A stretch of DNA of 64,000 bases, from NCBI RefSeq assembly GCF_008727925.1, contig NZ_VTWT01000002.1, forward strand, positions 620,001 through 684,000. Direction: 5' to 3'. The translations under genes and the position numbers were made by a program. Shown here piece by piece: positions 8,415 to 17,705 of this stretch (positions are counted from its first letter, which is position 1; each line of letters starts with the position of its first letter). Origin of the DNA: Adhaeribacter soli (GTDB taxonomy: Bacteria; Bacteroidota; Bacteroidia; Cytophagales; Hymenobacteraceae). Below the pieces are notes generated by a model, which was given only the letters and a program-made list of their open reading frames with translations, searched no databases and was not told where the DNA came from.

Positions 8415-9185
8415 ATGTCGATTACAGCAGAATCGGAATTATTGGGGATGCAGCAGATCAGCGAAATTGTTGGCCTTACGCTGAAGCAAATGCGCGAACA
8501 CGCCCAGCCAGGCATGAGCACCAGGGAACTAGATGCTTTGGGCGGCGCGATCCTGAATAAATACGGTGCCCGTTCTGCACCAAAACTGGCTTATAAATTT
8601 CCCGGCCATACCTGCATCAGCGTGAATAACGAGATCGCTCATGGAATTCCTTCTGCTCAAAAAATTCTGCAGGAAGGCGACCTGGTGAACATCGATGTAT
8701 CGGCTGAACTGAACGGCTTCTGGTCTGATAACGGCGGTTCTTTTGTGCTGGGCCAAGACGTCCACAACCACCAGCCGCTCGTAAATGCCTCTAACCAGAT
8801 CCTTTGCAAGGCCATCAGCAAAATAAAAGGCGGGGTAAAAATTTCTGAGATTGGTTTACTCATCGAAACCGAAGCCCGGAAAGCCGGTTATAAAGTAATT
8901 AAGAATCTGGCCGGGCACGGCATTGGCCGCAGCCTGCATGAAGCACCCCATGATATACTGAACTACTATGAAAAATTTAATAATCAGCGCTTTCGAAAGA
9001 ACTCCGTAGTAGCCATCGAAACGTTTATTTCCACCGGTTCTACTATTGCCCAGGAACAACCGGACGGCTGGACCTTACTTGGCAACAAAGGCGGTTTTGT
9101 GGCGCAGCACGAACACACCATTTTAATTACCGATGGGGAGCCCGTAATCCTTACTGCTGCCAACGGCATTTGGGACTGCCAATAA
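8415..9185 (+). CDS. map: Type I methionine aminopeptidase
   Basis: A 256-residue pita-bread-fold enzyme that removes the initiator methionine. All five dinuclear-metal ligands can be placed: Asp94 (NIDVS), Asp105 (SDNGG), His168 (GHGIGR), Glu202 (AIETF) and Glu233 (QHEHT), plus the conserved His76 in AHGIP. The segment after the first ligand reads NGFWSDNGGSF instead of the more usual GWHGDTSRMF, so this is a divergent branch. In many Bacteroidota another map gene sits in the ribosomal-protein/secY cluster; this isolated copy may be a second, non-housekeeping paralogue, which the window cannot show. Confidence 0.93.
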   Translation: MSITAESELLGMQQISEIVGLTLKQMREHAQPGMSTRELDALGGAILNKYGARSAPKLAYKFPGHTCISVNNEIAHGIPSAQKILQEGDLVNIDVSAELNGFWSDNGGSFVLGQDVHNHQPLVNASNQILCKAISKIKGGVKISEIGLLIETEARKAGYKVIKNLAGHGIGRSLHEAPHDILNYYEKFNNQRFRKNSVVAIETFISTGSTIAQEQPDGWTLLGNKGGFVAQHEHTILITDGEPVILTAANGIWDCQ

Positions 9186-9288
9186 AACGCTATTATTTTA
9201 GAACAAAAACCACCGGCAGGTCAACGCTTACATTGGCTTTCCGTTCATAACCATTACGCTTACTTTTTTGCTTACCTGAATTACCATT

Positions 9289-9732
9289 ATGCTTAGCCTT
9301 TATTCCGACGAAACCTTTATGAAAGAAGCCTTTAAGCAGGCGCAATACGCGTTGGAAGAAGGCGAAATCCCGATTGGGGCCATTGTGGTTTGCAACAACA
9401 AAATTCTGGCAAAAGCTTATAACCAGACCGAAAAGCTGAACGACGTAACGGCCCACGCCGAAATGCTGGCCATAACGGCGGCAGCTAATAATCTTGGAAA
9501 TAAATACCTCCACGATTGCACGCTTTACGTAACCGTAGAGCCTTGCCCCATGTGCGCCGGCGCCTTGAACTGGTCGCAGATAAAGCGGGTGGTATATGCT
9601 ACCGGCGATCCGAAGCGGGGTTACCGGCGGTTCGGCAATTTGCTGCACCCCAAAACCGAACTGGAAACGGGTATTCTGCAGCATGAGTGCGCGAATTTAA
9701 TGACCTCTTTTTTTCAGAATAAGCGAATTTAG
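9289..9732 (+). CDS. tadA: tRNA-specific adenosine deaminase TadA
   Basis: A 147-residue zinc deaminase that converts A34 to inosine in the anticodon of tRNA-Arg(ACG). The zinc site is complete: the HAE motif (56-58, with His56 as ligand and Glu58 as proton shuttle) and PCPMC (85-89, with Cys86 and Cys89 as ligands). GEIPIGAIVV (25-34) is the typical N-terminal strand. The C-terminal YRRFGN region follows TadA rather than cytidine deaminases or guanine deaminases. It lies 103 bp after map in the same direction. Confidence 0.92.
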   Translation: MLSLYSDETFMKEAFKQAQYALEEGEIPIGAIVVCNNKILAKAYNQTEKLNDVTAHAEMLAITAAANNLGNKYLHDCTLYVTVEPCPMCAGALNWSQIKRVVYATGDPKRGYRRFGNLLHPKTELETGILQHECANLMTSFFQNKRI

Positions 9733-9734
9733 TA

Positions 9735-9742
9735 TACCTTTG
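9735..9742 (+). promoter_or_regulatory. -7 promoter box of the superoxide dismutase gene
   Basis: TACCTTTG matches TAnnTTTG. It starts just after the tadA stop and lies 96 bases before the sod ATG, implying a leader of roughly 90 bases. Confidence 0.5.
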
Positions 9743-9837
9743 AAAGAGCGCGGATTTAAATTCTGTTGTAAATTAAACTTCAGAAATTAAACCTGCTCTT
9801 CAGTAAAAACTAATTGTACAACCTTAACAATAAAACT

Positions 9838-10455
9838 ATGAGCGTAACGAATTACCCTTTCGAATTACCTGCATTAGGTTACGATTATAATGCCCTGGAA
9901 CCGCACATCGATGCGCGCACCATGGAAATTCACTACACCAAGCATCACCAGGCCTACGTAACCAACCTGAACAATGCCGTAAAAGGCACCGATCTGGAAG
10001 GTAAAAGCCTGGATGAAATAATGCGCCAGTCTGGTCTGTCTATGGCTACTCGGAATAATGGCGGCGGCCACTGGAACCATACCTTCTTCTGGAAATTATT
10101 GAAGAACAACGGCGGCGATCCAACCGGGGATGTTGCAACTGCCATTAACAACTCCTTTGGTTCTTACGAAGAATTCAAAACCCAATTTACCCAGGCAGCC
10201 ACAACCCGTTTTGGTTCCGGCTGGGCCTGGCTATGCAAACAGGAAGACGGCAGCCTGCAGATCTGCTCTACCGCTAACCAGGACAATCCGCTGATGCCGG
10301 ATGCACAAACCTGCGGCGGCACGCCAATTCTGGGGTTGGACGTTTGGGAACACGCCTATTACCTGAACTACCAGAATCGTCGTCCGGATTATATTAATGC
10401 CTTCTTCAACATCATTAACTGGGACGAAGTGAACCGTTTATACAGCGGCCAATAA
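9838..10455 (+). CDS. sodA: Superoxide dismutase, Mn/Fe family
   Basis: A 205-residue cytoplasmic enzyme; the ATG at 9838 is used rather than an upstream TTG, giving the canonical start [17 protein letters not shown]. Metal ligands are His32 (EIHYTKHH), His81 (NHTFFW), Asp168 and His172 (LDVWEHAYY). [11 protein letters not shown] and TANQDNPLM (the latter supplies the outer-sphere Gln148) point to the manganese or cambialistic type rather than strict iron type. It has its own -7 box and a strong terminator, so it is monocistronic. Confidence 0.95.
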   Translation: MSVTNYPFELPALGYDYNALEPHIDARTMEIHYTKHHQAYVTNLNNAVKGTDLEGKSLDEIMRQSGLSMATRNNGGGHWNHTFFWKLLKNNGGDPTGDVATAINNSFGSYEEFKTQFTQAATTRFGSGWAWLCKQEDGSLQICSTANQDNPLMPDAQTCGGTPILGLDVWEHAYYLNYQNRRPDYINAFFNIINWDEVNRLYSGQ

Positions 10456-10477
10456 GCAAACCGTATTAATTTCAGCT

Positions 10478-10513
10478 AAAAAGTCTTCTGGTGAAAGCCG
10501 GAAGACTTTTTTA
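10478..10513 (+). terminator. Terminator after sodA
   Basis: AAAAAGTCTTC pairs with GAAGACTTTTTT across a 12-base loop, ending in a T run. Confidence 0.9.
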
Positions 10514-10551
10514 TTTTCCATTTCCGCCGCTTCGGGATCTATAAAGCACCG

Positions 10552-10579
10552 TTGGAGTACAGAAATATTGTTATATTTG
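10552..10579 (+). promoter_or_regulatory. Promoter of the nucleoside transporter gene
   Basis: TTG at 10552-10554 and TATATTTG at 10572-10579 with 17 bases between. The -7 box is a perfect TAnnTTTG; the spacer is slightly short. The ATG follows about 98 bases later. Confidence 0.5.
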
Positions 10580-10676
10580 ACGGCTAAAAAACCAAATTTT
10601 CCTGCCGGGGCATTTCTTTTTTACCCGGGTATCTGGTTCTGCAGCGGCAAATTAATTCTTATTTCAACAATTTAGT

Positions 10677-11957
10677 ATGGACCGTTTTACCGGGCTGATT
10701 GGCGTGGTGCTTATTTTGGGCATCTCCTTTTTATTATCGAATAACCGCAAAGCCATTAACTACCGTCTTGTTGGCGTCGGGTTGCTTGTCCAGTTAGGGC
10801 TGGCGGTTTTTATTCTGAAAGTACCTATCGGGAAAGTTATCTTCGGCAAGATCGGCGCCGGCGTAACCAAGCTCCTCGATTTCTCGAGTAAAGGCGCGGA
10901 ATTCGTATTCGGTCCGCTCGTAAACCGCGACCTGATGGCGAAGATCTTTGGCCCGGAAAACAGCTTTATCTTCTTTTTCAACATTATCCCTACCATTATT
11001 TTCGTAGCGGTGCTTGTGAATATTGCCTACCACATCGGCCTGATGCAGCGCGTGGTAGCGGTTATTGCCCGCGGCGTACACTGGCTGATGGGTGTTTCCG
11101 GTTCCGAAGCGCTGAGCAACGTGGCCAGTGCTTTTGTGGGTCAGGTAGAAGCCCAGATCATGATCAAGCCTTACCTGGCCGGCATGACGCGCTCGGAATT
11201 ATTAGCTTCCATGGCCGGTAGTATGGCCTGTATTGCGGGTGGCGTAATGGCGGTTTACATTGCCTTAGGCGTACCAGCCGAATACCTGATTGCAGCCAGC
11301 TTAATGGCAGCTCCGGCGGCGCTCGTAATTTCCAAAATCGTGTACCCGGAAACCGAACCTTCTGAAACCAAAGGCAAAGTAAAACTGGAAGTAACCAAAG
11401 CGCACTCCAACTTACTCGAAGCCATTTCGCACGGCTGTTCCGAAGGGTTGCGCATCGGCCTGAACGTAATTGCCATGCTCTTAGGCTTTATCGCCCTCAT
11501 CGCCCTCCTCGATTATATTTTAGGTTCTATCGGTCATTTGTTAGTAGCAGCTGGCGTAGATCTGAGTGGTATCGGTATTAACCTGAGCCTGCTGAGCATG
11601 AAAACCATCCTGGGTGTGATCTTCTCCGGTTTTGCCTGGGCTATGGGCGTGCCAACCAAAGATATTTTCGATGCCGGTTCTTTAATGGGTACTAAAATGG
11701 TGCTGAACGAATTCGTAGCCTACCTCGACCTGACAGCCATGAAAGAAAAGCTCGATCCGAAATCCTTCCTGATCGCCAGCTTTGCCCTTTGTGGTTTTGC
11801 GAACTTCAGCTCGATTGCCATCCAGATCGGCGGTATCGGCGAACTTGCCCCAACCCGCCGCACCGACCTGGCCAAGCTCGGCGTGCGCGCCTTAATTTGT
11901 GGTACGCTGGCTTCTTACCTGTCAGCCACGCTGGCCGGTTTGCTGATGTCGTTCTAG
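10677..11957 (+). CDS. Concentrative nucleoside transporter (CNT/NupC family)
   Basis: A 426-residue inner-membrane symporter that takes up nucleosides with H+ or Na+. The family hallmarks are present: the GSEALSNVASAFVGQVEAQ signature near residues 140-158, the MIKPYL element after it, the gating-region FSGFAWAMGVP and the C-terminal ALCGFANFSSIAIQIGG. Ten or so hydrophobic segments match CNT topology. Ion specificity and preferred nucleosides cannot be read from the sequence. It is followed by a terminator and appears monocistronic. Confidence 0.93.
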   Translation: MDRFTGLIGVVLILGISFLLSNNRKAINYRLVGVGLLVQLGLAVFILKVPIGKVIFGKIGAGVTKLLDFSSKGAEFVFGPLVNRDLMAKIFGPENSFIFFFNIIPTIIFVAVLVNIAYHIGLMQRVVAVIARGVHWLMGVSGSEALSNVASAFVGQVEAQIMIKPYLAGMTRSELLASMAGSMACIAGGVMAVYIALGVPAEYLIAASLMAAPAALVISKIVYPETEPSETKGKVKLEVTKAHSNLLEAISHGCSEGLRIGLNVIAMLLGFIALIALLDYILGSIGHLLVAAGVDLSGIGINLSLLSMKTILGVIFSGFAWAMGVPTKDIFDAGSLMGTKMVLNEFVAYLDLTAMKEKLDPKSFLIASFALCGFANFSSIAIQIGGIGELAPTRRTDLAKLGVRALICGTLASYLSATLAGLLMSF

Positions 11958-11997
11958 TAAGTTTAAAGTTTCTCGTAGCTTCGGCTGCAAAATACAA

Positions 11998-12029
11998 AGG
12001 AACGCGCCCCGGTGCGTTCCTCCTTTTTT
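11998..12029 (+). terminator. Terminator after the nucleoside transporter gene
   Basis: AGGAACGC pairs with GCGTTCCT across an 8-base loop, followed by CCTTTTTTA. Confidence 0.85.
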
Positions 12030-12054
12030 ACCCCAAACCCTACCGTTTTCAACT

Positions 12055-12228
12055 ATGCGTTACAAAGTTCTCGGCGTGCTGCTTCTGCTTATTTTCGCCT
12101 TCAACCTGTATGCCACTATCAAAGATATTTCCCATGAAAAACTAAGCGAACCGCTTTACTACTACGCCATGATCCTGGCCTCGCTGGTACTGGGAATCTA
12201 CTTTCTCTTTTTCAAAAAACGCCGGTAA
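12055..12228 (+). CDS. Small membrane protein, 57 aa, two predicted transmembrane helices
   Basis: An open frame below usual length cut-offs with strong coding features. It starts MRYKVLGVLLLLIFAFNLYA, giving a first transmembrane helix at about 4-20. A polar loop follows (TIKDISHEKLSEP), then a second helix YYYAMILASLVLGIYFLFF (about 35-53), and it ends in a positively charged KKRR. Both ends carry positive charge on the same side, which suggests a helical hairpin with both termini in the cytoplasm. It starts 26 bases after the terminator of the transporter gene. I do not recognise a family. Confidence 0.75.
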   Translation: MRYKVLGVLLLLIFAFNLYATIKDISHEKLSEPLYYYAMILASLVLGIYFLFFKKRR

Positions 12229-12304
12229 TTTGTCAGGAAGCACTTTACTTTCAGCTTTTATAAGAAACCAAATAAATTTAATGCTGAAGCCTCCATGTTT
12301 TTCT

Positions 12305-12366
12305 GTCATTCTGAAAGAACCTTGTGATTTCTGTGCTTTTCAGCCCAAAGCTTCCTCCGGAATGAC
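12305..12366. repeat. Short dispersed repeat, GTCATTCTGAAAGAA type, copy 1
   Basis: A 62-bp element starting GTCATTCTGAAAGAACCTTG and ending CCGGAATGAC, so that the two ends are inverted (GTCATT/AATGAC). It is visibly related to 18630-18691 and shares its outermost bases with the larger GTCATCCTGAGC family. Confidence 0.65.
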
Positions 12367-12429
12367 AATCGTGGTAATTAAACTTTTTCCAATCCTTCCT
12401 CTTTCTACTTTCATCCTTCTACTAAAACC

Positions 12430-13320
12430 ATGAAAAACCTGCAGCCCGGCGATAAAATTGCGATCGTTTCCACAGCCCGAAAAGTAAGTTCGGAAGAAAT
12501 GCAGTCCGCTATTTCCGTGCTGCAAAGCTGGGGCTTGGAAGTAGTTTTAGGCGAAACGGTCGGCGCTGACTTCCACCAGTTTGCCGGCCCGGATGAACTC
12601 CGAAGAAACGACCTGCAGCGCATGCTCGACGATCCTTCCATTAAAGCCATTCTCTGTGCCCGCGGCGGCTACGGCACCGCGCGTATTCTGGATCATCTGG
12701 ATTTCACGAAGTTTGCGCAAAACCCAAAATTGATTATCGGCTTCAGCGACGTAACGGCTTTGCACGCGCATTTATACAAGCTCGGTTTCGAAAGCCTGCA
12801 CGCCATTATGCCCATCCTGTTCCCGCGCGAAGGCAGCGAAGCCGCCATCGAAAGCCTCCGCCGCATTTTATTCGGAGATGAGATCAGCTATAATGCTCCT
12901 ATTCATCCTTTTAACCGGTTTGGCACGGCCGAAGGCGAACTCGTAGGCGGCAATTTATCCATCCTGCACACCATTATCGGCACCCGCTCCGACTTCGATT
13001 ACAGCGGCAAGATCCTGTTCCTAGAAGACCTAGACGAATACCTTTACCACATCGACCGCATGCTGGTACATTTAGACCGTTGCGGCAAGCTCGAAAATCT
13101 GGCCGGTCTCATCATCGGCCACATGAGCGACATGAAAGACAACACTATTCCTTTCGGCCGGAACGCTTACGAAATTATCAGGGAACACACCGCCAGATAC
13201 AACTACCCCGTTTGCTTCGATTTCCCGGTCGGCCACGAAGCGCATAATTTAGCCTTGGTTTGCGGCAGAAAAGTAAAGTTGGAAGTTGGAGAAAGTGGCA
13301 GCGAATTGAATTATATTTAA
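12430..13320 (+). CDS. LD-carboxypeptidase (peptidase family S66)
   Basis: A 296-residue enzyme of the muramoyltetrapeptide carboxypeptidase family, which cleaves the terminal D-Ala of murein tetrapeptides during peptidoglycan recycling. The Ser-Glu-His triad is in place: Ser106 in IIGFSDVTALH, Glu199 in LFLEDLDEYLYHIDRML and His269 in FPVGHEAHN. ARGGYGTARILD (77-88) is the other family signature. There is no signal peptide, consistent with a cytoplasmic recycling enzyme. Its length is typical of the family. Confidence 0.93.
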   Translation: MKNLQPGDKIAIVSTARKVSSEEMQSAISVLQSWGLEVVLGETVGADFHQFAGPDELRRNDLQRMLDDPSIKAILCARGGYGTARILDHLDFTKFAQNPKLIIGFSDVTALHAHLYKLGFESLHAIMPILFPREGSEAAIESLRRILFGDEISYNAPIHPFNRFGTAEGELVGGNLSILHTIIGTRSDFDYSGKILFLEDLDEYLYHIDRMLVHLDRCGKLENLAGLIIGHMSDMKDNTIPFGRNAYEIIREHTARYNYPVCFDFPVGHEAHNLALVCGRKVKLEVGESGSELNYI

Positions 13321-13326
13321 GCATTT

Positions 13327-13509
13327 CGCAAGTTTAGCGACAGCGTAACTTGTGGATTTCAAATTGGCCAGTTTGTAACTGGCCTTGCCTGAAAGGCAAA
13401 ACGTTTGCAGAAGGCAGTTCGGCAATATCCTGGGCAGCACCCCCAAAATTCCGCAAGTTACAAACTTGCAATCAGGCTTACCCACATTTACAGTATTGCT
13501 AAACTTGCG
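13327..13509. repeat. Intergenic repeat with 12-bp terminal inverted repeats and internal hairpins
   Basis: CGCAAGTTTAGC (13327-13338) is mirrored perfectly by GCTAAACTTGCG (13498-13509). Inside are three more hairpins: GGCCAGTT/AACTGGCC with a 3-base loop (13366-13384), TTGCCT/AGGCAA (13385-13399) and CGCAAGTT/AACTTGC (13452-13470). It fills the convergent gap between the LD-carboxypeptidase and the outer-membrane protein gene. There is no coding capacity. Confidence 0.75.
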
Positions 13510-13515
13510 GATAAA

Positions 13516-14736
13516 TTAAAACTGCCAGCCCAAGTTAACTGAAAGAGTATTTACAGCTGTTTTTATCTGTGTTGCTTTAGAAAAGCCGTTTCCAATCTCA
13601 TACCTTAATTCAAGGTTGAGCTTTTCGGCTCCAGCCATAGGCACATAACTTCCAATTCCTAAGGCTAAAGCCTGACTATAGTTTCTAAATTCTTTAAAAG
13701 GTTGATTTCTGTCTGTATAGGAAGAACTTCCAAAGGTGCTCGTCTTTACTTCTTCCTGTTTATTTTTAATAGCAAATCCGTTTACAATGCCTACATTCAG
13801 GAAAGGTTTATATTTTCCTGAAGCGGCTCTGTATCGAACTAATAAAGGGAAGTTTAAATAACTGATATCAAAAGTGATGTCATAATTGCTCATTCTACCA
13901 AAGTTCCCTTGTTCAGCAAACGTCGCTATATATTTATTGCGGGTAAATAAAGCTTCTACTTGAATTGAGATTTTTTCATTTACCTTGGGAAGGGTTTTAT
14001 TGAAAAAAAGTCCACCATGATAACTTATTTTAGATTTATAAGAATCAGCTTTACTTAAGTAAATATCTCCCGTTATTTTAAGATTCGAAGAATTAACTCC
14101 AACGAATGGCCCCCAGGAAAGCTTTGACTTTACAGGCGTACGTACATAAAAAGAGGTTCCCGGAGTTGTACACGTATTAAAAGAAGCTACTATACCTACT
14201 AATGCGCTTTCTTTAAAATTCGTTTTTTTAACTCGCTCCAAAATAGAAGGGCAGGTAGTAAAAGCCTCCATCAACACTTTATGGTAAGAATTATCAACCG
14301 TTTTAAATTTCCTCCCATCCTTCATTTTTTCATAGCGGATGTCTTGTTTCAATTCTTTCAAACCTGAATCAGTTTTTAAGTAGTAGCGATCGAAATCTGT
14401 TGAATCACGATAGAAATAAAGACTTGATTTTCCCTTTACCAATACATTTAAAAAAAAGCTTTTTTGGAATCCCCCATTTACAGGCAGTATTAATGCTTCA
14501 AATTTTTTCCCACTCTCGAAACCATAACCATTTAGTTCGGTAGGAAAATATCTTTTCTCTTGATCTTCAAGGCTTTTTTTAAACACACACTTTTCTACAC
14601 TAGCTTTATCGCCCTGGTACTTAACGAAACCTTTTACAGTATCAGAGTTTAAGACTATATAACCTGGTCTAAAATCTTTTTGAGCAAATACATTAATAGA
14701 GACACTAAGGCATAGAAAGAGTAAGAGTTTCTTCAT
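13516..14736 (-). CDS. Outer-membrane beta-barrel protein of unknown function (406 aa)
   Basis: It has a signal peptide MKKLLLFLCLSVSINVFAQ with predicted cleavage after residue 19. The first half (20-190) is a beta-rich domain with repeated Tyr/Phe-Asp strands; the second half (about 205-406) reads as alternating amphipathic strands, for example KLSWGPFVGVNSSNLKITG and LNLELRYEIGNGF. It ends in the aromatic VNLGWQF expected of a Bam substrate, and suits the PorT/OMP_b-brl class. Base composition is clearly more AT-rich than in the neighbouring genes, and codon choice follows that shift, which may mean recent acquisition. There is no operon partner. Confidence 0.8.
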   Translation of the reverse strand: MKKLLLFLCLSVSINVFAQKDFRPGYIVLNSDTVKGFVKYQGDKASVEKCVFKKSLEDQEKRYFPTELNGYGFESGKKFEALILPVNGGFQKSFFLNVLVKGKSSLYFYRDSTDFDRYYLKTDSGLKELKQDIRYEKMKDGRKFKTVDNSYHKVLMEAFTTCPSILERVKKTNFKESALVGIVASFNTCTTPGTSFYVRTPVKSKLSWGPFVGVNSSNLKITGDIYLSKADSYKSKISYHGGLFFNKTLPKVNEKISIQVEALFTRNKYIATFAEQGNFGRMSNYDITFDISYLNFPLLVRYRAASGKYKPFLNVGIVNGFAIKNKQEEVKTSTFGSSSYTDRNQPFKEFRNYSQALALGIGSYVPMAGAEKLNLELRYEIGNGFSKATQIKTAVNTLSVNLGWQF

Positions 14737-14822
14737 AATAACATTAGACTTGAAGTTCTGAATTCTAAAAAAAAAGATTAATTTAATAACACTTTAATAT
14801 TCATTTATTTAACAAAGATAAC

Positions 14823-14870
14823 AAAAAAAAGCCCTGAACTACCAGCCAAAGCCAGCCATTCAGGACTTTT
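14823..14870 (-). terminator. Terminator after the M28 lipoprotein gene
   Basis: On the minus strand AGTCCTGAA pairs with TTCAGGGCT (one G-T pair) around a loop, with an 8-base T run on that strand (A's at 14823-14830). Confidence 0.75.
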
Positions 14871-14892
14871 CAGTTCAAAAGAATACCCTTCC

Positions 14893-15921
14893 CTACTCCC
14901 GGTAAAGCACTTCCAGCAGCGTCTGGCCTACGGCTTTCAAACTCCGCCGCTCAATAATGCTCATATTATCCTGGTGAGTGTGGTGGTATGGCGCAAAATA
15001 ATCGTTGGTGAGCGGGTTGTACTCAATAATATCGATCATGGGTATGCCAGCCTGGTTCACATAGTAATGGTCGTCGGTAATGCCCGGGGTATTTACGTTC
15101 ACGAAGTAATCACCGTAGCCTATTTGCTGGGCTACGCTCCAGACCTTATCCAGCACCCCACCGGCAAAGCTCCGGCTCGATTCGTCTTTGGCAAACTTGG
15201 CGGTTTTAGAACCAACCATATCCAGCAGAATACCATACGCGGCGTCGTAGCCCGGCACGTGCTTGTTCTTCATCCAGTACTGGGACCCCAGGCACCAGGT
15301 ATCTACCCCACTGTTGGCCAGTTTGTTTACCTTGTCGCTTTGCGTGCTTTCATCGTAACCGTAATCTTCCCCGTCGAAAAGTACGATATCCACGCCTATA
15401 TCCGGCTTCCCTTTGGCCTCATTAATTACCCGCGCTACTTCGAGTAAAATACCAACGCCGCTGGCGCTGTCGTTGGCCCCGTCGATCGGTTCGTCTTTTC
15501 GCTGGTAATCTTTATCGGCCCAGGGGCGGGTATCCCAGTGTGCCGAAAGCATCACGCGCTTTTTCGCCGCCGGGTTTATCGTGCCGATAATGTTGCGCAT
15601 CTTCAGCATTTTGCCGTCGAAAGCCATGCTCTCGAAACTTTGCACCGTAACTTCCGCGCCAAATTCCTTCAGCTTCGCAATTAAGTAATCGCCGGCTTTT
15701 ACGTGCGCTTCGGTATTCGGAATGCGCGGCCCGAAACTAACCTGGGCTGCCGTAAACGCATACGCCGAATCGGCATTGAAGGCAGGGCTTTCCAGTTTCA
15801 CCGGTTCAGGTTTTTCAGTCGCCGTGGTGGTGGTTTCTTCCTTTTTGGTTTTGGTTTCGCAACTCCATAAAACGCTACTGAATGCAGCAAAAAAGGCGGC
15901 GGCAATAATTCTTTTATTCAT
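14893..15921 (-). CDS. M28-family zinc peptidase lipoprotein, glutaminyl cyclase-like
   Basis: A 342-residue protein with a lipoprotein signal (SSVLWSCE; lipidated Cys21) and a Thr/Glu/Lys-rich linker to about residue 40. The M28/QC-like domain contains SAHWDTRP (125-132), DGANDSASG (146-154, metal ligand Asp150), FDGEDYG (181-187, Glu184) and HHTHQDN (312-318, ligand His315). [11 protein letters not shown] and HHTHQDNM are typical of the glutaminyl-peptide cyclotransferase-like branch, so it may cyclise N-terminal Gln of exported proteins rather than cleave peptides. That branch call is inference. Its start overlaps the cysS stop by 8 bp, implying translational coupling. Confidence 0.88.
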   Translation of the reverse strand: MNKRIIAAAFFAAFSSVLWSCETKTKKEETTTTATEKPEPVKLESPAFNADSAYAFTAAQVSFGPRIPNTEAHVKAGDYLIAKLKEFGAEVTVQSFESMAFDGKMLKMRNIIGTINPAAKKRVMLSAHWDTRPWADKDYQRKDEPIDGANDSASGVGILLEVARVINEAKGKPDIGVDIVLFDGEDYGYDESTQSDKVNKLANSGVDTWCLGSQYWMKNKHVPGYDAAYGILLDMVGSKTAKFAKDESSRSFAGGVLDKVWSVAQQIGYGDYFVNVNTPGITDDHYYVNQAGIPMIDIIEYNPLTNDYFAPYHHTHQDNMSIIERRSLKAVGQTLLEVLYRE

Positions 15922-17404
15922 AACTCCAGTCTACTCCGGTTTTCGAATCTTTCAGTACCAGGTTCTGCTTTTTCAAAGCGGCCCGGATGGCATCTACCTG
16001 TGCGTAATCTTTTTCGGCTTTGGCTTTTTTATAGAAATCCAGTACCACTTCCAGCAACGCATCGGCATCGGCCGGTTTTTCGTCTTTCAACCCTAAAACG
16101 TCCAAAACCAGGGTCCGGAAATTTTGCAAAATGAAATTGAAAGTCGCTTTGGAAACTTCTGCCGAAACCACCGGTTCCCGGAACTTGCCGTTCAGGAAGG
16201 TTACAATATTAAATAAGCCGGAAATAGCTTTTGCGGTATTCATGTCGTCGGCCAAACTGGCGTAGCAGCTTTCCACCATTTTCTGCACGTCAGCCGCTAT
16301 TTCGCCTTCTTCGGCAACTTCGGCATATGCGGTTTCCAGTTTTTCGAGCAAACGCAAGGCATTCATCAGTTTAATGTAGCCCTTCCGGCCGGCCTGCAGC
16401 GCTTCGTTGCTGAAATCCAGGGTACTCCGGTAATGCGCCTGCAGAATAAAGAAACGCAGGGTCATAGGCGAATACGGCATTTCCACCATTTTATGGTCGC
16501 CGGAAAAAAGTTCGCCCAGCGTAATAAAGTTGCCCAGCGATTTGCCCATTTTCTGCCCGTTAATGGTGATCATGTTGTTGTGCACCCAGTATTTGGCTTC
16601 GTCGGTATGGCTGTCGCTGGCCTGGCTCTGGGCAATTTCGCATTCGTGGTGCGGAAACATTAAGTCCAGTCCGCCGCCGTGAATATCGTAGAGGTTGCCT
16701 AAATATTTGCGGCTCATGGCTGAGCATTCCAGGTGCCAGCCCGGGAAACCTTCGCCCCAGGGCGAAGGCCACCGCATGATGTGCTCCGGCGAAGCGTTTT
16801 TCCAAAGGGCAAAATCCAAGGGCGAACGTTTTTCCTGCTGCCCGTCCAGATCGCGCGTATTCGAAAGCAGATCTTCTATTACCCGGCCGGAAAGCTTGCC
16901 GTATTTATGGTCCTTATTATAAGCCGGCACATCGAAATAAACCGAACCGTTCACTTCATAAGCCAGCCCGTTCTTCAGAATTTCCTCTATCATTTCGATC
17001 TGCTCGATGATGTGGCCCGAAGCTCTTGGTTCAATATCCGGCGGCAGAATATTCAGCCGGGCCATGTCTGCGTGGAAACTGTTGGTAAAACGCTGCACCA
17101 CTTCCATGGGCTCCAGTTTGTCGAGTTTGGCAATTTTACCGATCTTATCTTCTCCTTCGTCGGCATCGTTTACCAGATGGCCTACGTCGGTAATGTTGCG
17201 CACGTAACGCACTTGGTAGCCGGCATTTTTCAGGTAACGGTACAATACATCGAAAGTAACATAAGCCCGAGCGTGACCTAAGTGCGCATCGCTGTAAACC
17301 GTCGGACCGCACACGTACATGCCCACAAACGGGGCGTGCAGCGGCTCAAACGTTTCCTTCTTGCGCGAAAGGGTATTGTATATTTTCAGCGGAAATGTAT
17401 TCAT
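15914..17404 (-). CDS. cysS: Cysteine-tRNA ligase
   Basis: A 496-residue class I synthetase; the ATG at 17404 ([14 protein letters not shown]) is preferred over a frame extension to 17431. The first zinc ligand Cys32 is in YVCGPTVY. The HIGH-type signature is HLGH (41-44) and the KMSKS loop is KMGKS (285-289), with Gly in place of the first Ser. PGWHLECS (221-228) and [10 protein letters not shown] (251-260) supply the remaining zinc ligands Cys227, His252 and Glu256-region residues. Its 3' end overlaps the M28 lipoprotein gene, so the two form an operon. Transcription diverges from the methyltransferase gene. Confidence 0.95.
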   Translation of the reverse strand: MNTFPLKIYNTLSRKKETFEPLHAPFVGMYVCGPTVYSDAHLGHARAYVTFDVLYRYLKNAGYQVRYVRNITDVGHLVNDADEGEDKIGKIAKLDKLEPMEVVQRFTNSFHADMARLNILPPDIEPRASGHIIEQIEMIEEILKNGLAYEVNGSVYFDVPAYNKDHKYGKLSGRVIEDLLSNTRDLDGQQEKRSPLDFALWKNASPEHIMRWPSPWGEGFPGWHLECSAMSRKYLGNLYDIHGGGLDLMFPHHECEIAQSQASDSHTDEAKYWVHNNMITINGQKMGKSLGNFITLGELFSGDHKMVEMPYSPMTLRFFILQAHYRSTLDFSNEALQAGRKGYIKLMNALRLLEKLETAYAEVAEEGEIAADVQKMVESCYASLADDMNTAKAISGLFNIVTFLNGKFREPVVSAEVSKATFNFILQNFRTLVLDVLGLKDEKPADADALLEVVLDFYKKAKAEKDYAQVDAIRAALKKQNLVLKDSKTGVDWSYE

Positions 17405-17705
17405 AAATCTTTGTTCAAAAACCGTAGGCATTCAGCCCAAAAAAGTAAAGCGAACCTCTAAACTGCAAAGTTGCGAATTGTATTCGAATTAGAGCCCTTT
17501 TATACCATTAAAATAAGGGCCGAATCCGGTAGTTCACGCATTTGCACCAAAGTAACAGATTTCAGAATTAAAATAATAGTTTGCCTGACGCCAGCGCTTT
17601 AAGGTTTCAGGTAACAAAAAAAAATACTAGATTTGTTTTTTTATCCCGGACCCTTTGGCTCAGGCGTTAACATCTTAACTCCGAGTGCCTGATAATATTT
17701 TAGTT

